DNA of 64,000 nt from Polyporus tsugae (taxonomy: Eukaryota; Basidiomycota; Agaricomycetes; Polyporales; Polyporaceae). This document shows positions 12,242 to 25,060 of this stretch, one piece after another. The stretch spans positions 1,054,001 to 1,118,000 of the forward strand of contig JAHRBS010000001.1 in NCBI GenBank assembly GCA_024305745.1, given 5' to 3'. The notes under the pieces were generated by a model, which was not told the origin of the DNA, ran no database searches, and saw nothing but the letters and a program-made list of their open reading frames with translations. The stretch's first letter is position 1. Each line of letters opens with the position of its first letter. Position numbers and translations under genes: made by a program.

Positions 12242-12824
12242 CTGCTGCTGCTCGCACATCCTTAGGCCCTGCGGTCCATGGTAGATGTGGCTCTGTGGAT
12301 GCAGACGGTGATGCATATACGGCTTGCTCTCGCAGGAGCGGATGGCTCTGGCGATTATATATGATATCCTGGTGTACATGTATGATGGAACTACAGTCCG
12401 TGATGTGACTTAATGATTCAGTCCGTAATACGTATGTACGCGGTGGTGGGCACCGTCTCTAGCAGCTACGTGAAGACAGGCGTGATAGGTTAACCAAGGA
12501 TGGGGATGCGGGAAGGCTCGCGCACAAATGAGCGTGACTGGATGATGTGAGTTCGTAGACGCGTTGCTGTCCGACAACAGGACCAAGAGCAGAGTACAAG
12601 GAAGCAAATTAGTCCGGGAGGAAACAGGGGCGATGGTCGTACTAGAGAGTTGCCGCGTCCGCGCGACACTAACCTTGGGTACAGGGTCGAGGGAGTGTAG
12701 TTGGTCCGGATGCGCGCGCTTGAATTATGGAGCAACAGTAACCTTGTACCCAAGGTAAGCAATTGGCGGGCGTGTCGTCGTTGTCGTCCTTTGCTTGCAC
12801 CATCTTTCTTGACGCGCGTCAACG
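12242..12824. other. Convergent intergenic region
   Basis: 3' regions of ERG8 (plus) and of the amino acid transporter (minus). No gene seen. A short direct repeat with 'aaccttgggtac' and 'aaccttgtaccc' sits near 12670-12755. Confidence 0.45.
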
Positions 12825-14897
12825 TCAGATGCAGATCGTCGCGCTCCCGGCGGGTGTCCACGCCTTGCCGAGCGCGAGGAAGAGCGAGATGCAGAGGACG
12901 ACGACGCCGAAGGACGCGCAGAGGACCGAGGGGAGCTTCGCGCGCGAATACCATGGCTCGTGCGGCGCCGAGAGCTTGATGTAGCACATCGCGGGGAAGA
13001 TGAACGCGAGTGCGGTCGCGGACACTCCGCCCGTGATCTCGAGCATGACGCCGAGGTCGCAGGTGATGATGGCGACTGGACATGTATATGCGAAGCGTTA
13101 GACTGGATTCGTAGGGGAAGAGAAGAGGGCTGCGCACTGATCATGGAGGAGCAGAGGATGGCGGTCGTGAAGAAAACGTGACGCTGCATGTTGAACGACT
13201 CGTGTTGGAAGAAGTACTGCTCAATGACCTCTCGGCAGACGAAGAGCTCCAGCGGGAGTGTCGTGAACATGTTCAGGCCGAAGCAGAACCGTGCGACGTT
13301 GATCAACGTGTCGAACTAGAGAGGGGAACCAAAGTCAGTCATTCGCAATAGAGAACGGAGGACCATTCCAACACACCCGCCCGAAGTTGTTCAAAATGTT
13401 GCCCTGCGTCTTGTCGGTGAAGACGACATATGCGGATATCGCCAACGTGGAACAAGCGACTAGCGAGATGGCAGTCGAGATGTGCGTGACTTTGTTGAAG
13501 CGATCCAAGGTTGGTGTCCGCAAACTCCCATAGATCAACAGCGAGTTGTGATGGCAAACGAAGGCGAAGCTGATGACGCCAATGGCCTGGAATACGCCGT
13601 CACCCAAGAACGTAAAGCGGGCATTGGGGTTGCCTTTGAGTTCTTGGGGTACATGCGGGCCTTCTATGAGGACGGAGGTGACGATGATGAGCATGCCGAC
13701 AAGCGCAAGCCCAGATGCACGAGAGAGTTTGTGAATGTCGCGGTAGAGTGAAAGCGGGTAGGAAACGCATATGGTGCAGAGGGCGATGACGAACTGTCGG
13801 TTGGTGAGAAGGCTGAGAACAGGGACACGGTATAGTTGGGGGAATACTGAGCGAATGACATGGGGTATTGTATCGCCTGCTTGCTATCAGCATTGCCGCC
13901 GAAATGCTGCATTGCAAACCACCGACGTACCGATAATGATTCCAAAAGCGCACATCCCTCCGAACGCAAAGGCGAACTGGAAGAATGACACGGCTGCTCT
14001 CCCACTCGAGCCGAAACAATGGTTCATGATGCCAATGTAGGAGTTCTGGCCACTCAGCTTCGCGTTGACCACAATCAACCGGATTGTCCAGTCTGTGACA
14101 CCGCACAGCACGACCAGCAGTAGTAGCCCGGTGAAGAACCCGGCTTGTCGAATCGCGTATGGGAGACCTGAGCCCGCATGTCAGACCAGTAGGTAACCCA
14201 ACCACCTGCATCAAGCATACCTATGATGCCGGCTCCTAATATCGAGTTGGCCATGTTCGCGACAGAGTCGAGCAAGCCTCCCCCTGCATGCCTCTTTGCC
14301 GCCAGCTCCTCCAAGTCGATCCTCGGCTCCGAGCACGCATCCTCAGGGCTGTCGATGCTTCGCCTAACTGCCGAAGCGTCCAAGAGCCCCACCAGCAGCG
14401 GCATAGACTGTTCGCCCCTCCGGCGGCCGGAGCGCGAATCTTGCCTGCTAGATTGGAGCTGCGACAGCGCGACGCCGTCAAGGTCGTCATCGTCGAGGTC
14501 GAACTCTGCAGCCCGCCCACGGTTATGCATGGTGGCGTAGCGGAACGACCGAAAAGTAGCAGACTTACTCACCGGTCTCTCGGCTCTGGAACGTTGATCG
14601 CAGTGGAGGCAAGATAACCTGCACATCCTCCTGGAACCGCACGCTATGGCTCGGCCGTGCCCCCTCGCCTGCGTGTATACGCTTGTTCGCATCCTCGTCT
14701 CCGAGCAGCTCGTCGTCGTCGTCGTCGTCGTCGCTTCCATCCTCGACTGCAAAGAGGACACTGTCGTTTGGGCGCGCCGCATGAGAAGTAGGTCCGAAGC
14801 CAGAAGTAGGGAGGTCCTCGTCGGAGTTGTTAAGTAGGGGCTGGTTCACCCCACCCTCTTCATCGCGGCCGCGCGGTCTGCTGGTTCTACCAAGCAT
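12825..14897 (-). CDS. Vacuolar-type amino acid transporter (AVT/SLC38-like)
   Basis: Six exons (14897-14573, 14505-14221, 14167-13931, 13876-13377, 13315-13138, 13075-12825) give 591 residues. All joints keep phase. The first ~180 residues are soluble and acidic, with an Asp run encoded by a GTC-type triplet repeat near 14709-14733. The membrane part starts at GGGLLDSVANMANSILGAGIIG, the hallmark start of the amino acid/auxin permease (Aa_trans) fold, then LPYAIRQAGF, VTDWTIRLIV and about 10-11 hydrophobic helices to the end. The order and motifs fit the AVT5/AVT6 or SLC38A11 group, which move amino acids across the vacuolar membrane. Exact substrate unknown. The upstream neighbour is divergent (F-box-like). 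Confidence 0.88.
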
Positions 14898-15172
14898 GTT
14901 CCGAGTTCATGAGGTGTCCTGAGAAGCAGATGAGGAGGAGGACTAGTGCAAGAGCGTGTGCAGGTTGATGGTGTCGTGCGAGCCCTGGGCTTGCTGTGTG
15001 CCAGGCCCATATTGCCATGAGCGGCAACTGGAGCGTGGCACGAGGGCGGCCCGATGTGCTCATTTCATGTCCGCACCCTGTTTCCCACTGTCGACTTTGA
15101 CCATCTCCCACCAGTACGTCCGTTTCTCCCTCAATGCCAACAGCTTGAATGACCCGATAGAACCAGATATCC

Positions 15173-16425
15173 ATGCTTCCCCCTGAACTAGTCGACCACA
15201 TCCTCGACTATCTGTACCATGATACCCAATCTCTCGCGGCGTGCGCCTCTGCCGGTCGTATACTACTTCATGCCTCTCGATACTATCGCTTCAACGGACG
15301 CCATCTGACTTACGTGCGCGCAATGACGCTCGAGCCGCTGCTTGTAGCATCTCCCACCCTGGCGAGTTCGATACCGTCTTTGACATATCGGCCTTTCGGC
15401 AGGTCTTACAGGGACAACATCGCAAGTCTCCCGGCCGCATTCACATTCCTTCAACTCTTACCGAATCTGATCGACCTTCGGATCCAAGCTAGAGCATTAC
15501 CCTATATCGGACACCTAGGATCTCAATTGGCTTATCTGCGCATTGACGATGTATGGGCACAAAGTCGCGGAGACCTCCTGGTGGGACTCTCCCGGTTCCC
15601 CACACTACAGGAACTCGAGCTGTCCGATCCGTATCCCATGCTGCGTTCCGACGAGTATATCCTGGGTACCCACGAACCGCCTCCACCCAACGTCCACAAA
15701 CTATCTATCCGGAATACGAGCTGCGCAGAGCTGATCTCCCAATGGTTCGGTTCACAAGGACTAACCCCGCGTATACATTCGGTCGTGCAAACCATCCGCG
15801 CGAGGTCCCATGCCCGTTTATTCGTCGCACAATCTCGCACGCTCGCGCCATTGGTTCAAGATCTGGAGATAGTGTTCAAGCCCGACGGTACCATGCAAGG
15901 TGCGCACATTCCGCCATCTCGACAACGACTCGGATGCCATCTCATACAGCGCGTTAGCTACCTTGGAGTCCGCTGACCTGACGCTCAAACCGTTCGTGGC
16001 CCTTCGTTCCTGCATCCTTCGGTTCGCGTTGCCCGAGATGTGCGTCGCAGAAAACACGTCCCTGACGTGGATACCGACAATCATTGGCCAGTTGTCACCA
16101 TCGTCCTGTCTCCGGTCTCTCACGATTTCGTTGGTCGTCGACAACGTGGAGGATCTCCGGTCTCTCAACTCGGAGTGCGCGTTCGGAGTGCGCGGTTCGC
16201 GTTCTCACAGTCGCCTACTTCGACGACATGCGGGTCCTGGACTGGGCGGCCATAGGACACGCGCTCTCTGCAGACCGTATCGAGGGGCTCGGGAGGGTGG
16301 TGCTAGAGGGTCGCGGGTGTCACCAGCTGTTGGAGGAACATATCAGGATCACTTGTCCTGAGCTGCATACCCGTCATATCCTATCGTTGGTCACGGTAGC
16401 GAAGGAGGCCGCATGGGCCGATTGA
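15173..16425 (+). pseudogene. F-box-like protein gene with frame-breaking 13-bp duplication
   Basis: The N-terminus (LPPELVDHILDYLYHDTQSLAACA) is F-box-like, followed by leucine-rich stretches (LPNLIDLRIQARALP, FPTLQELELSDPYP). Exon 1 is 15173-15899; a 58-nt intron (GTGCGC...TTAG) leads to exon 2 at 15958. In exon 2 the frame holds until a tandem 13-bp duplication at 16171-16196, after which it reads into a foreign stop at 16361. Ignoring one repeat copy restores a sensible C-terminus (RVLTVAYFDDMRVLDW ... stop 16425). So this is a disrupted allele or a sequencing error; as written the protein ends in about 55 unrelated residues. F-box proteins are substrate adaptors of SCF ubiquitin ligases; the target is unknown. 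Confidence 0.6.
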
Positions 16426-18392
16426 CGACGCCGTCGTACCTCAACTCGAACATCGGACTGTGCGGAGCGTTGTGTAGGCAAACAGGCCATGGGCCCGGCA
16501 AAGGACATCCTCCTCCTCTTGTCCCCTATGTGTCTTGACACCGCCATATGTACGAATCGTAGAGACTGGAACATACAGTACAATATCTCATAATGCATGG
16601 CATCGGGTGGGTCCTAAACGGGCGCTTCACACCATCCCATCGTGCATAACTGTTCATAATGCATAGGAAAATGGCGGAATTACCGTATGCATTATGAGAA
16701 ATTGTAAACTACTCGAGGTTGGCGCAGTTGCAACATGAAGGCTTTTCGTGTGTTTCACCGGCTCAAGCATCCGTCGACACCGACGTAGGACACGTGGTTG
16801 TCTTTCAAGCTCATCGAAGGATAAGTAGGGTTTGCTACGTCGCACTAGTCGCCGATTAGCAATGTGGCGAAGACACTGTGATCCTAGGCCTGTTCGTACC
16901 GGCCGGCGTGTACGTAGTACCATAACAACTCGTCTGCGCAATGCCCGCATGCCAGCTGCCTTGTGCATAGACAGTATTGGCCATAAAGACTACAGTTTTG
17001 GCAGCCTCAAAGCGGCATCGTCATCTGCGAGCACTGCTTGGTCTTGCCGAAGATATGTTTGAGCGCAGTCCGATGCGTGAGCTCAGAGTAGGACCGGAAG
17101 CCACAGCGCTCAAATACCTTCAGTGGCTGTTGCAAGTTGCCTCTTCAACCTCTTCTATTATGATGTCCTATCGGCCCCGGCCTCCTGACAACCCGTTTTC
17201 AATCAACACATGTGCGCTACAAAGGGCAGCGTCGACGGCATTGCTACGAGCGCAGTACCAGCACTTTGGTATGTCATAATGCGGCAAAGTTAAACAAATA
17301 TCATTGACCAATCATCAGTTTAAGATTCACCAAAACTTTGACACTCCGCTTTGTGCGTTCCACGGCTTCTTGTGCCACACAACCTTGGTCGACCCACGAC
17401 AGCGGCCTTTGGCTGACTGGACCGCGGAAGCCGTCTTAAGGGTCATGACGGTGGGACTCTGGTGGGACTGTTCCCAGCAAACCCAAATGCGATGCGAAAC
17501 CTGTCGACCCACTGATGCTGCTGGCAGTAGCCACGAACGACCGTGAGTCCCGCAGAATCTATCATCACCCAGTACACACATCAGGGTCCCCCCCCCCCCC
17601 GGAGAGTCCGAGCCAATTGCAGCAGGTCTTCTGCGGCGTGGAGGATTTGGCCACGCACTGCCGTGTTGTCGTTTTCCACGTCTGACGCTTGTACAAAAGA
17701 CGCGCCAGATCTCGCAGCCAGCTCAGGCCGCCGGCTGCCAGCTGGGATATAGCGACAGTCTCGCCCCAGCTCGACGTTATACTCTTCCACCAGACACGTC
17801 CTGGTTCACAGCTCTGATACTTTGCTTTCCCTTAATCCTTGCTTAAGCTGGCGCGGGCATGCAGCATTAACCTCGGGGGGCGACTTTGAACATGTGTCGA
17901 TCCTCCGTGTGTCGGTTTCTTTTGGGTTCTTGCAGCAACCCTGGTACCCCGGCATCACGATCGGGCTCGGATGTGGCGGAGGCCAGTCGCCTTGACCCGT
18001 ATTCGGCTAATGACAATGTCAACACGTTTTCGGAGCTCGATCGTGGCGACGCGGAGGTCAAAGCGCAATGCGGAATGGACGGTGGTAGCGCAAGTTTAGG
18101 CGCCGAAGCAAAGCGGATATCCACCCCATTTAATCGAGATCCCGTTCGCTCAGACGCCATTTCTATCTCAACCGCTTCCTACCAAACCCACTGCCTGCTC
18201 TCCACCTCATCCCCATTCAACACCACCTCTTTTCTTGCTTCCTGTCTGTTCAGGTCGCGCGAACAAAGTCTTAACCACGCCCTTCTCCCCATAGGCTCTT
18301 TTCACCACCGGCCTCCGGGCAAACTACCATCCAATCCCCTCATCTCGCCCATTCGTCAAAGTCTTGGACTCGATCCGGAGACTCTCAAGAAT
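16426..18392. other. Intergenic with inverted repeats and a poly-C run
   Basis: No gene supported. Contains a perfect 12-bp inverted repeat (16654-16665 and 16686-16697) with a third partial copy near 16588, and a run of 12 C at 17588-17599. An open frame continuous with the next gene runs back to about 17886; it may be leader or extra N-terminal coding sequence. Confidence 0.45.
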
Positions 18393-21300
18393 ATGCCCTC
18401 CCTCCAGGCGGGCACCGCTGACGAGGAGCGCGCGCGGCGTCGCGAAGCCATGCGCCACCAAGAGAAGAGCCAGTTTCCGAACGTACTACGACACACCGAT
18501 GCGCCCCAAACCACCCCCCCAGCCACCACACCCCAGAGCCGTTCGAGTGACGCGCGTCCCAAGAGGACAGGCAGCGGAAAGGATAAGGACACCCAGAACC
18601 GCGACAAAGCCACTCCTCGTCCCTCCACCCGACCTCCAGGACAAACCGCTATGGACCAACCGGATCCAATGTCTCTCAAGTCCACGGTGACACCGGTGCA
18701 CTGGGATAACCCTCTAAGGACCACTCCGCACATCTACAACCCTTCGCCTACCAGCCGCCCCGCTAACCACACGGCGACGAAGCTTTCGACGATGCCCTGC
18801 GCGGGTGGTCGTACCCAGGAAGCCAATCCACGGTCGCCTGCCGACTCCGTTCGACCCCGTCCTGTCGCAAGCGGGCACGGTACAGCGCCTGTGGACGTCA
18901 AGTCCTCGTCCAAGCGACCTGTCGTTCCTGTGGTGGGGTCGAAGTCCACATCCACCGCTCCATCTTGCCAAGCTCCTGCCGCTGCACCGTCGTCATCGTC
19001 GGCCGCACTCCTGGCCGTTCAACACTCTGCTACCTCCCACCCTTCTACCGCTGTCGTTCGGACCTCCACAGAGTCGCTACCAACCACCGGTCTCATTCCT
19101 TCGACGCCGTGCGGACCTCAGAAAGGGACCCGGTCGAAGCCGGTTGCCGCAGCGGCTACGGAGATAGTGGAACGTGGCAAGGAACGGTACGAGGAGTGGC
19201 ATAAGAAGAGAGCCGACATGAAGTATCTCAACGAACAGGAACTTTATCAGAAGCTGGTCGAGGTTGGTATCTCGTAATGATCCCAAGTTCCGCTTAAAAC
19301 TCATCTTGTTGTAGGAGGGCCGCGTGTCAGGGGGTATCCACCGTCCACCCACGGCTAAGGCCGTCGAGGTCGACAAGGATGCGAAGCCGCGGAATTCTCC
19401 CGTTTCTTCCGTCGAGGACTTGAAGTCTACTAAAACCGTCGCTAAAGGCTCGAGCACGTCGCTGGTAAGCTTCAATATTTTTGTTGCGAAAGTTGAGGTC
19501 GGCTGACGCGTGATGACACTCCTCATCAGCCAAAAACAGGTTCCACGGAGAGCTTGACATCGAAACATTCCGTGAAAGGATCCCGTCCCTCCACTGGCGG
19601 GTCTACAGGTAGTGACCAACCTGTCCAGAAGGAACGGTCGGACCGGGCGGATCGTCGGGGCACCGCTAAATCCACAGCAGCAGACACCTCGCAACGGGGG
19701 GCCAAGCCGAGCGGAACGTCGGCTCAACGAGCCTCGGCTTCCACTCGAGACCACGGCAGCGTCAAACAGACTCGCTCGCGTCCCGATAACGGAGTTTCGA
19801 GTACACTCTTCCCCACTGCGCCCCCCGAGGATGGCACCCGCGACGACAACTCCCTCAAACGTCCAACGAAGGCCTCTGGTGGACCGACCCCCGCTGAAAA
19901 GCGCCCTTGCGTTGCCCCGAAACGTTCGACAGAGTCCACTGTTAAGGGTTCGCGTCCGTCGGGAGACTCGGGAACCCGTGCTCCACTCACTTCGCAGCAT
20001 GTGGTATACAAGGTTCGTCAGCCTGCGGTGCCGAAGGTAGATGTCAATCCCATCAAGGCAGATTCGGTGAGTACTCTTACAGCGAACGTCGAGAAAATAG
20101 AGACTAATTCATCGTAGTCGACCAAACCTCGTCAGCACTCTTCGGGCAAACCCCAAGATTCACGCTCTTCGATAAACGAGTCCCTCGGGACCGATGACAG
20201 CGTGCGCGAGTCTTCGCACAAGCCCTCTACACGTAACGGAACGACTTCCCAATCAGAAGGAGCTAAGAAGCGGATCCGCACGTTGTCCACCACAGCCACC
20301 GTTTCTGACGCGCTCATCGATGACATTGACGAGTGGCCGTCACCTCAGGACCTCCTATCCGCGATGTCTTCCTCAACCACCAAGGAACCTCAAGATGTCT
20401 CTTCAATAAAGACTCTGGCTTCCCGAGAAAAGGTGCTCCAGCATGGGCCAGTGGCTTCCGCGAAGAATAGACCGTTGGAAGGTGAGGCGGGCCCTGGTGG
20501 CTCGACTGAGAAGGTCGAGACTGCTCCTTCCACATACAAAGCTGGCCCGGCCGCTAGTTCACAAGCGGGCAAGATCTCCACCACGGCGAGCGACACATCC
20601 CTTCAACCATCCCGGCGCTCGTCTGGCGTCAGTTACGCCACCGTGAACGAGCCTCCTCCCAAGGATCCTGCCAGCTCCCCTGCTAGGCTTCGTGCCCCCA
20701 TCGCCCGCCAAGTCGACCTCAATTCTCCACTGCTTCATCGTTGCTTCGAATCGATCGTGAGCGACAACACGTACAGTGTCGTATCGGACAACTTCGATCC
20801 CGAATCTTATCCGTTGGCATTCGATCGGACCCCCCTGCCCTCCATCTCCGTTCAAGTTGTCTCGGCCAAGCCGGAGGTCACTCCCCGCGCTTCCGACCTG
20901 CCTACATTCACGAGAGGTTGCCTTGAGCCGCGCTGGCCGGCGCTGAAGGCCGCTGCGGTCGACCTGAAGCCTGAAATTCGCTCTGTGGCCACAGTGAAAG
21001 AGGTTCGCTTCACGGAGAACTCAAGCGAGGAGAGTCTTCTGGAGCATGCTTCCAATAGAGGTCGTCAATCTGCCCGCCTCACGATGTTCCCCAACGCGTC
21101 TGCCGTGACCGTCACAACTTCATCGGGTTCAGGGCTTTCCCTCGACGCTACGCCTCTCTCCTCTTCCAGGCAGTCTCCCGTTCCGCGCAGCGATATCCGC
21201 CAGAACGCCGCCACGCCAGCCGAGGCTCCGCCATCGTACGACGACAGCGTCGTGCCTACTCGTAGGCGTACTCAAAGCGACGCGACGGACAAGAAGAACA

Positions 21301-21593
21301 GGCTTATCCTCAACGCTCGCCTCCCAGCACCCTACATCGACTCCCTGATCAGGATGGGTGAGGCCAACATGGCATCCGCACGGAGCCGGGCGGATGCTGA
21401 GGCAAACGTTCGCCCCAGGAAGCCGAGCATCTTGAAGAGGTTCCTCGGCCAGCTCGGTTCCCCGTTTGGCTCCAAGAAGAAGAAAGAGGAGGACGAAGAG
21501 GACTGGGGTGCGATCTTGAGGGCCGCATCTTCGCAGCCTCGCGCTGGCCCTTCGACGATTCGCTGGAAGGTATCTCAGCCTACTCAGAAGTAG
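18393..21593 (+). CDS. Large Ser/Pro/Thr-rich disordered protein
   Basis: Four exons (18393-19262, 19315-19464, 19530-20066, 20118-21593) give 1010 residues from the chosen ATG, all joints in phase 0. Almost the whole protein is low-complexity Ser/Thr/Pro/Lys. Two ordered-looking islands stand out: a helix near residue 270-290 (RGKERYEEWHKKRADMKYLN, interrupted by the first intron just after LVE), and a C-terminal segment with basic KKNRLILNARLPAPYIDSL and an acidic/basic cluster KKKKEEDEEDW. Many SP/TP sites suggest phosphorylation, which is inference. The frame stays open for 500 nt upstream with earlier ATGs (17892, 18078), so the start is uncertain. No family recognised. Confidence 0.68.
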
Positions 21594-22163
21594 GACATCA
21601 TCCTGCCGCTCAGACCGCCGAGCGGATGGCAACTTCGGTTTGCCTTCGTTCCTATATTGTCACTTCGTACTTGTATTTTGTTTCGTCTTAGACCCACGTT
21701 TACATTATTACTTCGTAGATAATTAGCTTCATTCCCTCAACACCAGCTTGTAGCATCTTGTATTAGTTCGTTCACATCATCGTCCCTGGCTACGGGCTTA
21801 TTCGCCCATTGCTGTACCCCATAGCACCCTCCACTATGCCCCATGCCATATGCTTCTATGCCCCTATGCCTTATGCCCTCTTATGTCCTCCCTTTGCTGT
21901 AGCGAATGTGTACGATTTTTCGAGAATCCCTCCCGCTCAATGTATCAAATCGCTTTGTAATTACACAGTCTCTACCCATTGCAATTAATCTGTAACTACA
22001 ACGTGTAGAGGAGATTGGAGACGTGGGGCATCGGTCGCACTTTTCATAACCACGGGTTGGAAGGTAATCGCGAGCATATATACTCAATAGGTAGCCACGG
22101 CTTTGACGATACAAAAGTGAAATTCTAGTAGATACAGCATGTAATGATTACAACGATAGGATT
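21594..22163. other. Convergent 3' intergenic region
   Basis: AT-richer DNA between two convergent genes, with repeated 'tatgcccc/tatgccct' tracts near 21835-21885. Probably two 3' UTRs; no gene seen. Confidence 0.45.
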
Positions 22164-24304
22164 CTACCACTTGACGGCAAGCCCGACCACCTCGCTCTCT
22201 ACTGCTCTGTACTGAGTCCGGAATAGTTGTTGTCGTCTGGCCTCCGCAATCTCGTCCAGCTGGGTGGTCCACTGTACGTCTGCATGCGCTGGCTGGGCAG
22301 GCCTCGTGGTCTCTACAAGAATGCGACCCGCGACCCGATCCGCAGTCTCGAACGCCTGCCCCGTGCTCACAGAGGATCCTTCCGCAGGCGGTGTGGGAGG
22401 CGGGGTAGGAAGCGTCCGCCAGTACGCTGCCTCCACCTTCTTCGTCCACTCTCGGTCTCCCCACTTCGGGCCGACAGGCGCGGCAGGCAGGGGCTCGTCC
22501 ACGTCGAGCTTGACACCCGTCTCCGACCAATTTCGCGAAAAGCCCTCCTCGTCGGCGGTCTTCCCGGCCTGTGCGGGGGGGCGCAGCTGCCCTCCCCCGT
22601 TCACACATCCGCTCGGGCACGCCATGACTTCGACGTAGTCGTATGCCTTGTCCTCTTGCGCAGCGCCGTCGCCCTTCCGCACCGCGCGTCCGCGTGCACG
22701 CAGGCCTGCCCCGGGGAGGCGTCCGGCCGCACCTCTCCCGACCTGGACGCCGGCGTCTCGCCCGACCTTGCGCACGACGTTCTGCAGGTTGCGGAAGCCG
22801 TAGCACTTCGCTCCTCGGAAGACGACCTCCCCGGTCTCGCGGTTCGTGAGCGTGTACTCCTCGTAGTCCGCGGTGCGAACCGTCTTGGTTGTTAATTCGA
22901 GCCCGTCGGGGTTTGAAGAGGTCGAGATGAGGGTCGAGATGACTGAATGCAGGTACGACCCGGAACTCGTGCCAGGGTGCATGAGCAGCTCCGGGAACGC
23001 GAGGTTGGCGGCGCCCGTCTCAGGGCCTGAACCTGGACGTCGATCTGCTTCGGGTCCGAATGCGATGTCGTGCGGATGCGGCACCAGACACGGCACGTTC
23101 TCGTCGGGCACGGGGACCGACAGGTCCCAGCCCTTCTCCTGCATCAGGAGCTGCAGCTCGCCTGTGGTGATCACACAGTCGACGTCGCGCGTCGCGTACG
23201 TTTCGTTGTAGAAGTCTTGCCGCGAAGCTTCGAGCTTCTTATCGTAGCACGGCATCACTGTGACATGGTAGATCTGGTCGGGGCTGGTGGGGGTGTATGC
23301 GCGAGGATCACCCGTAAGCCCCGAGAAGATGCGAATGGGACGATCAGCACACACAACTCCCACGACAGAATGAGGTTGAAGACAGATGAACACACGTTTT
23401 TCCCCATTTCGAGCCAAGCCACTCCTTCACGAGCGTACCCATGACCTGTTGTGGGCTCTTTGTTCGGCTAATGAATGGAAGCATCTCGGCGTGCGTCTTC
23501 TCGGCATAGCACACCCAGCCGGGGCATGCGCTTGCGAGCATTGGGAGCTTGCCTTCTCCGGTCTTCCTCTCCTTGAACTCCTTCGCGTGTTCCAGGAGGG
23601 AGATGTGCCGAGCGAACGTGGTATCATACACTTGGGCGAAGCCGAGGACGTCCCTGCAGAATGCGGTCACGCGTCTGAGGACTTGGAGGAGGCTGATGTT
23701 CTGTGAAGAGCTGGAGGAGATGGAAGCGGCGAGGGATGCCAGGCATTGGGGTGCAATGGATATGACAGGGACCTTGTGATGATGGAATGTTGGGTGAGGG
23801 TTGTTCTCCAGGACGTTGAGGACCTCTGCGTGGGATTGCATTGTGATGAGGACAGACTCCGCAGAGGTGATGCACCCGCTGTGGTAGGGTAGACTTGCTA
23901 AGCCTCCATGATAGAGGGGACACATGCGCACCACACACCTGCATGCGAGACAGTCATTCAGACTGATCTCAGCCGTGGTCAGCTTATGCTTCGTGGCTCC
24001 CTCCCGTGCGGCTGCAGATCCGTTCGCGGAAACTTCGTAGTAAGACCCGCCCGAATCGACCTGGATTTGAGTCTTAGATCGATAAGGTTAGGTGAGCTGT
24101 AAGTACATGAAGGACACTTAAGACGTACAGCAGCAGCGCCTGCGTCCAAAGGCTCCGGCTTGTTGGCGTGCTCAACAGGCTTGATGCACGCTTGGGATGG
24201 TGTTATGAAGTCATTGAGATCGGTCAGCGTCTGTCGTCCTCATTAAGCATCGATTTCCGCGGTACACGACTTGAAGGACATACCAGCGCCCCAGAAAACG
24301 CCAT
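22164..24304 (-). CDS. NAR1: Cytosolic Fe-S cluster assembly factor NAR1 (hydrogenase-like)
   Basis: Five exons (24304-24284, 24230-24129, 24060-23939, 23878-23396, 23283-22164) give 615 residues. The seven-codon first exon (MAFSGAL) is joined to TLTDLNDFITPSQACIKP. Cluster-binding cysteines are visible: the N-terminal site ending CLACSGC (rebuilt over the third intron), then ACPGWVCYAEK, MPCYDKK and MACPSGCVNGGGQ. These match the Fe-only hydrogenase-like fold of NAR1, which passes 4Fe-4S clusters in the cytosolic CIA pathway for DNA repair and ribosome recycling proteins. The length is at the upper end for the family because of a Gly/Arg- and Pro-rich linker. It is essential in yeast. Confidence 0.94.
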
Positions 24305-25060
24305 GCAGAAGGAAAGCAGAGAGGGTTCGAAGCTGGTCGCATTCGAAAGCTAGCCAGCTGGTCTGTGACTCCATGTCCGAGTCCGAGTCCAAGGATGACT
24401 AAGATCTCGATCATGCACAGCCACCGCACCTTTGCTCCCGCCATTGCCTTCAGCAACAGTATATTCACGTGACATGAGACTATCAAAATGATATATGCAG
24501 CAAGTCCTTCCAACTTCTTCGTGAGAGCATTCTGGATGCTGCGATTTGTTAACGACTTTGTGAATAAATACAGGATCGTTGTTACAACTTCATTATAACG
24601 TTGTGAACGTCGAGTTACTAGCGCACGCATGATGCATTACAAGGATGAGGGTATGTAAGGATCCAGCCAGCAAATGTGGCCGGCTGCATCCAGGCCAGCG
24701 TCCACAATCATATGATGCCACTCCAAATGCCTCGTTACCCTGCATACATTTCAATACGACGACACATTCCGAACAACTGGAGGCCTGTGCTAGGCCTGCA
24801 AACGTATTAGATTAGATTACGCAGAGCGAACGTGTGCAAAGGGCTAAGGTAAAATATATATGAATACAACACGTGCGTGTGAGAGACAGTGGATAGATAT
24901 TCAGTCTGTGGTGTCACGGACAGCAAGCGGGACTGACAGCAATGATACAGCATGTAGACAAGATGGTGTGGATGTGAGCGCAACGTGAATATGTAGGAGT
25001 GATTGTGGGAATAGGCGATATTAGGGTAGCGAAACTAGGGTAGCGATGAAGGATGGAGTG
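24305..25060. other. Intergenic, NAR1 promoter and downstream DNA
   Basis: Begins with the NAR1 5' region (24305 upward) and ends with the 3' flank of the Cys-rich small gene. Minus-strand open frames here read like noncoding DNA. No gene seen. Confidence 0.4.
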
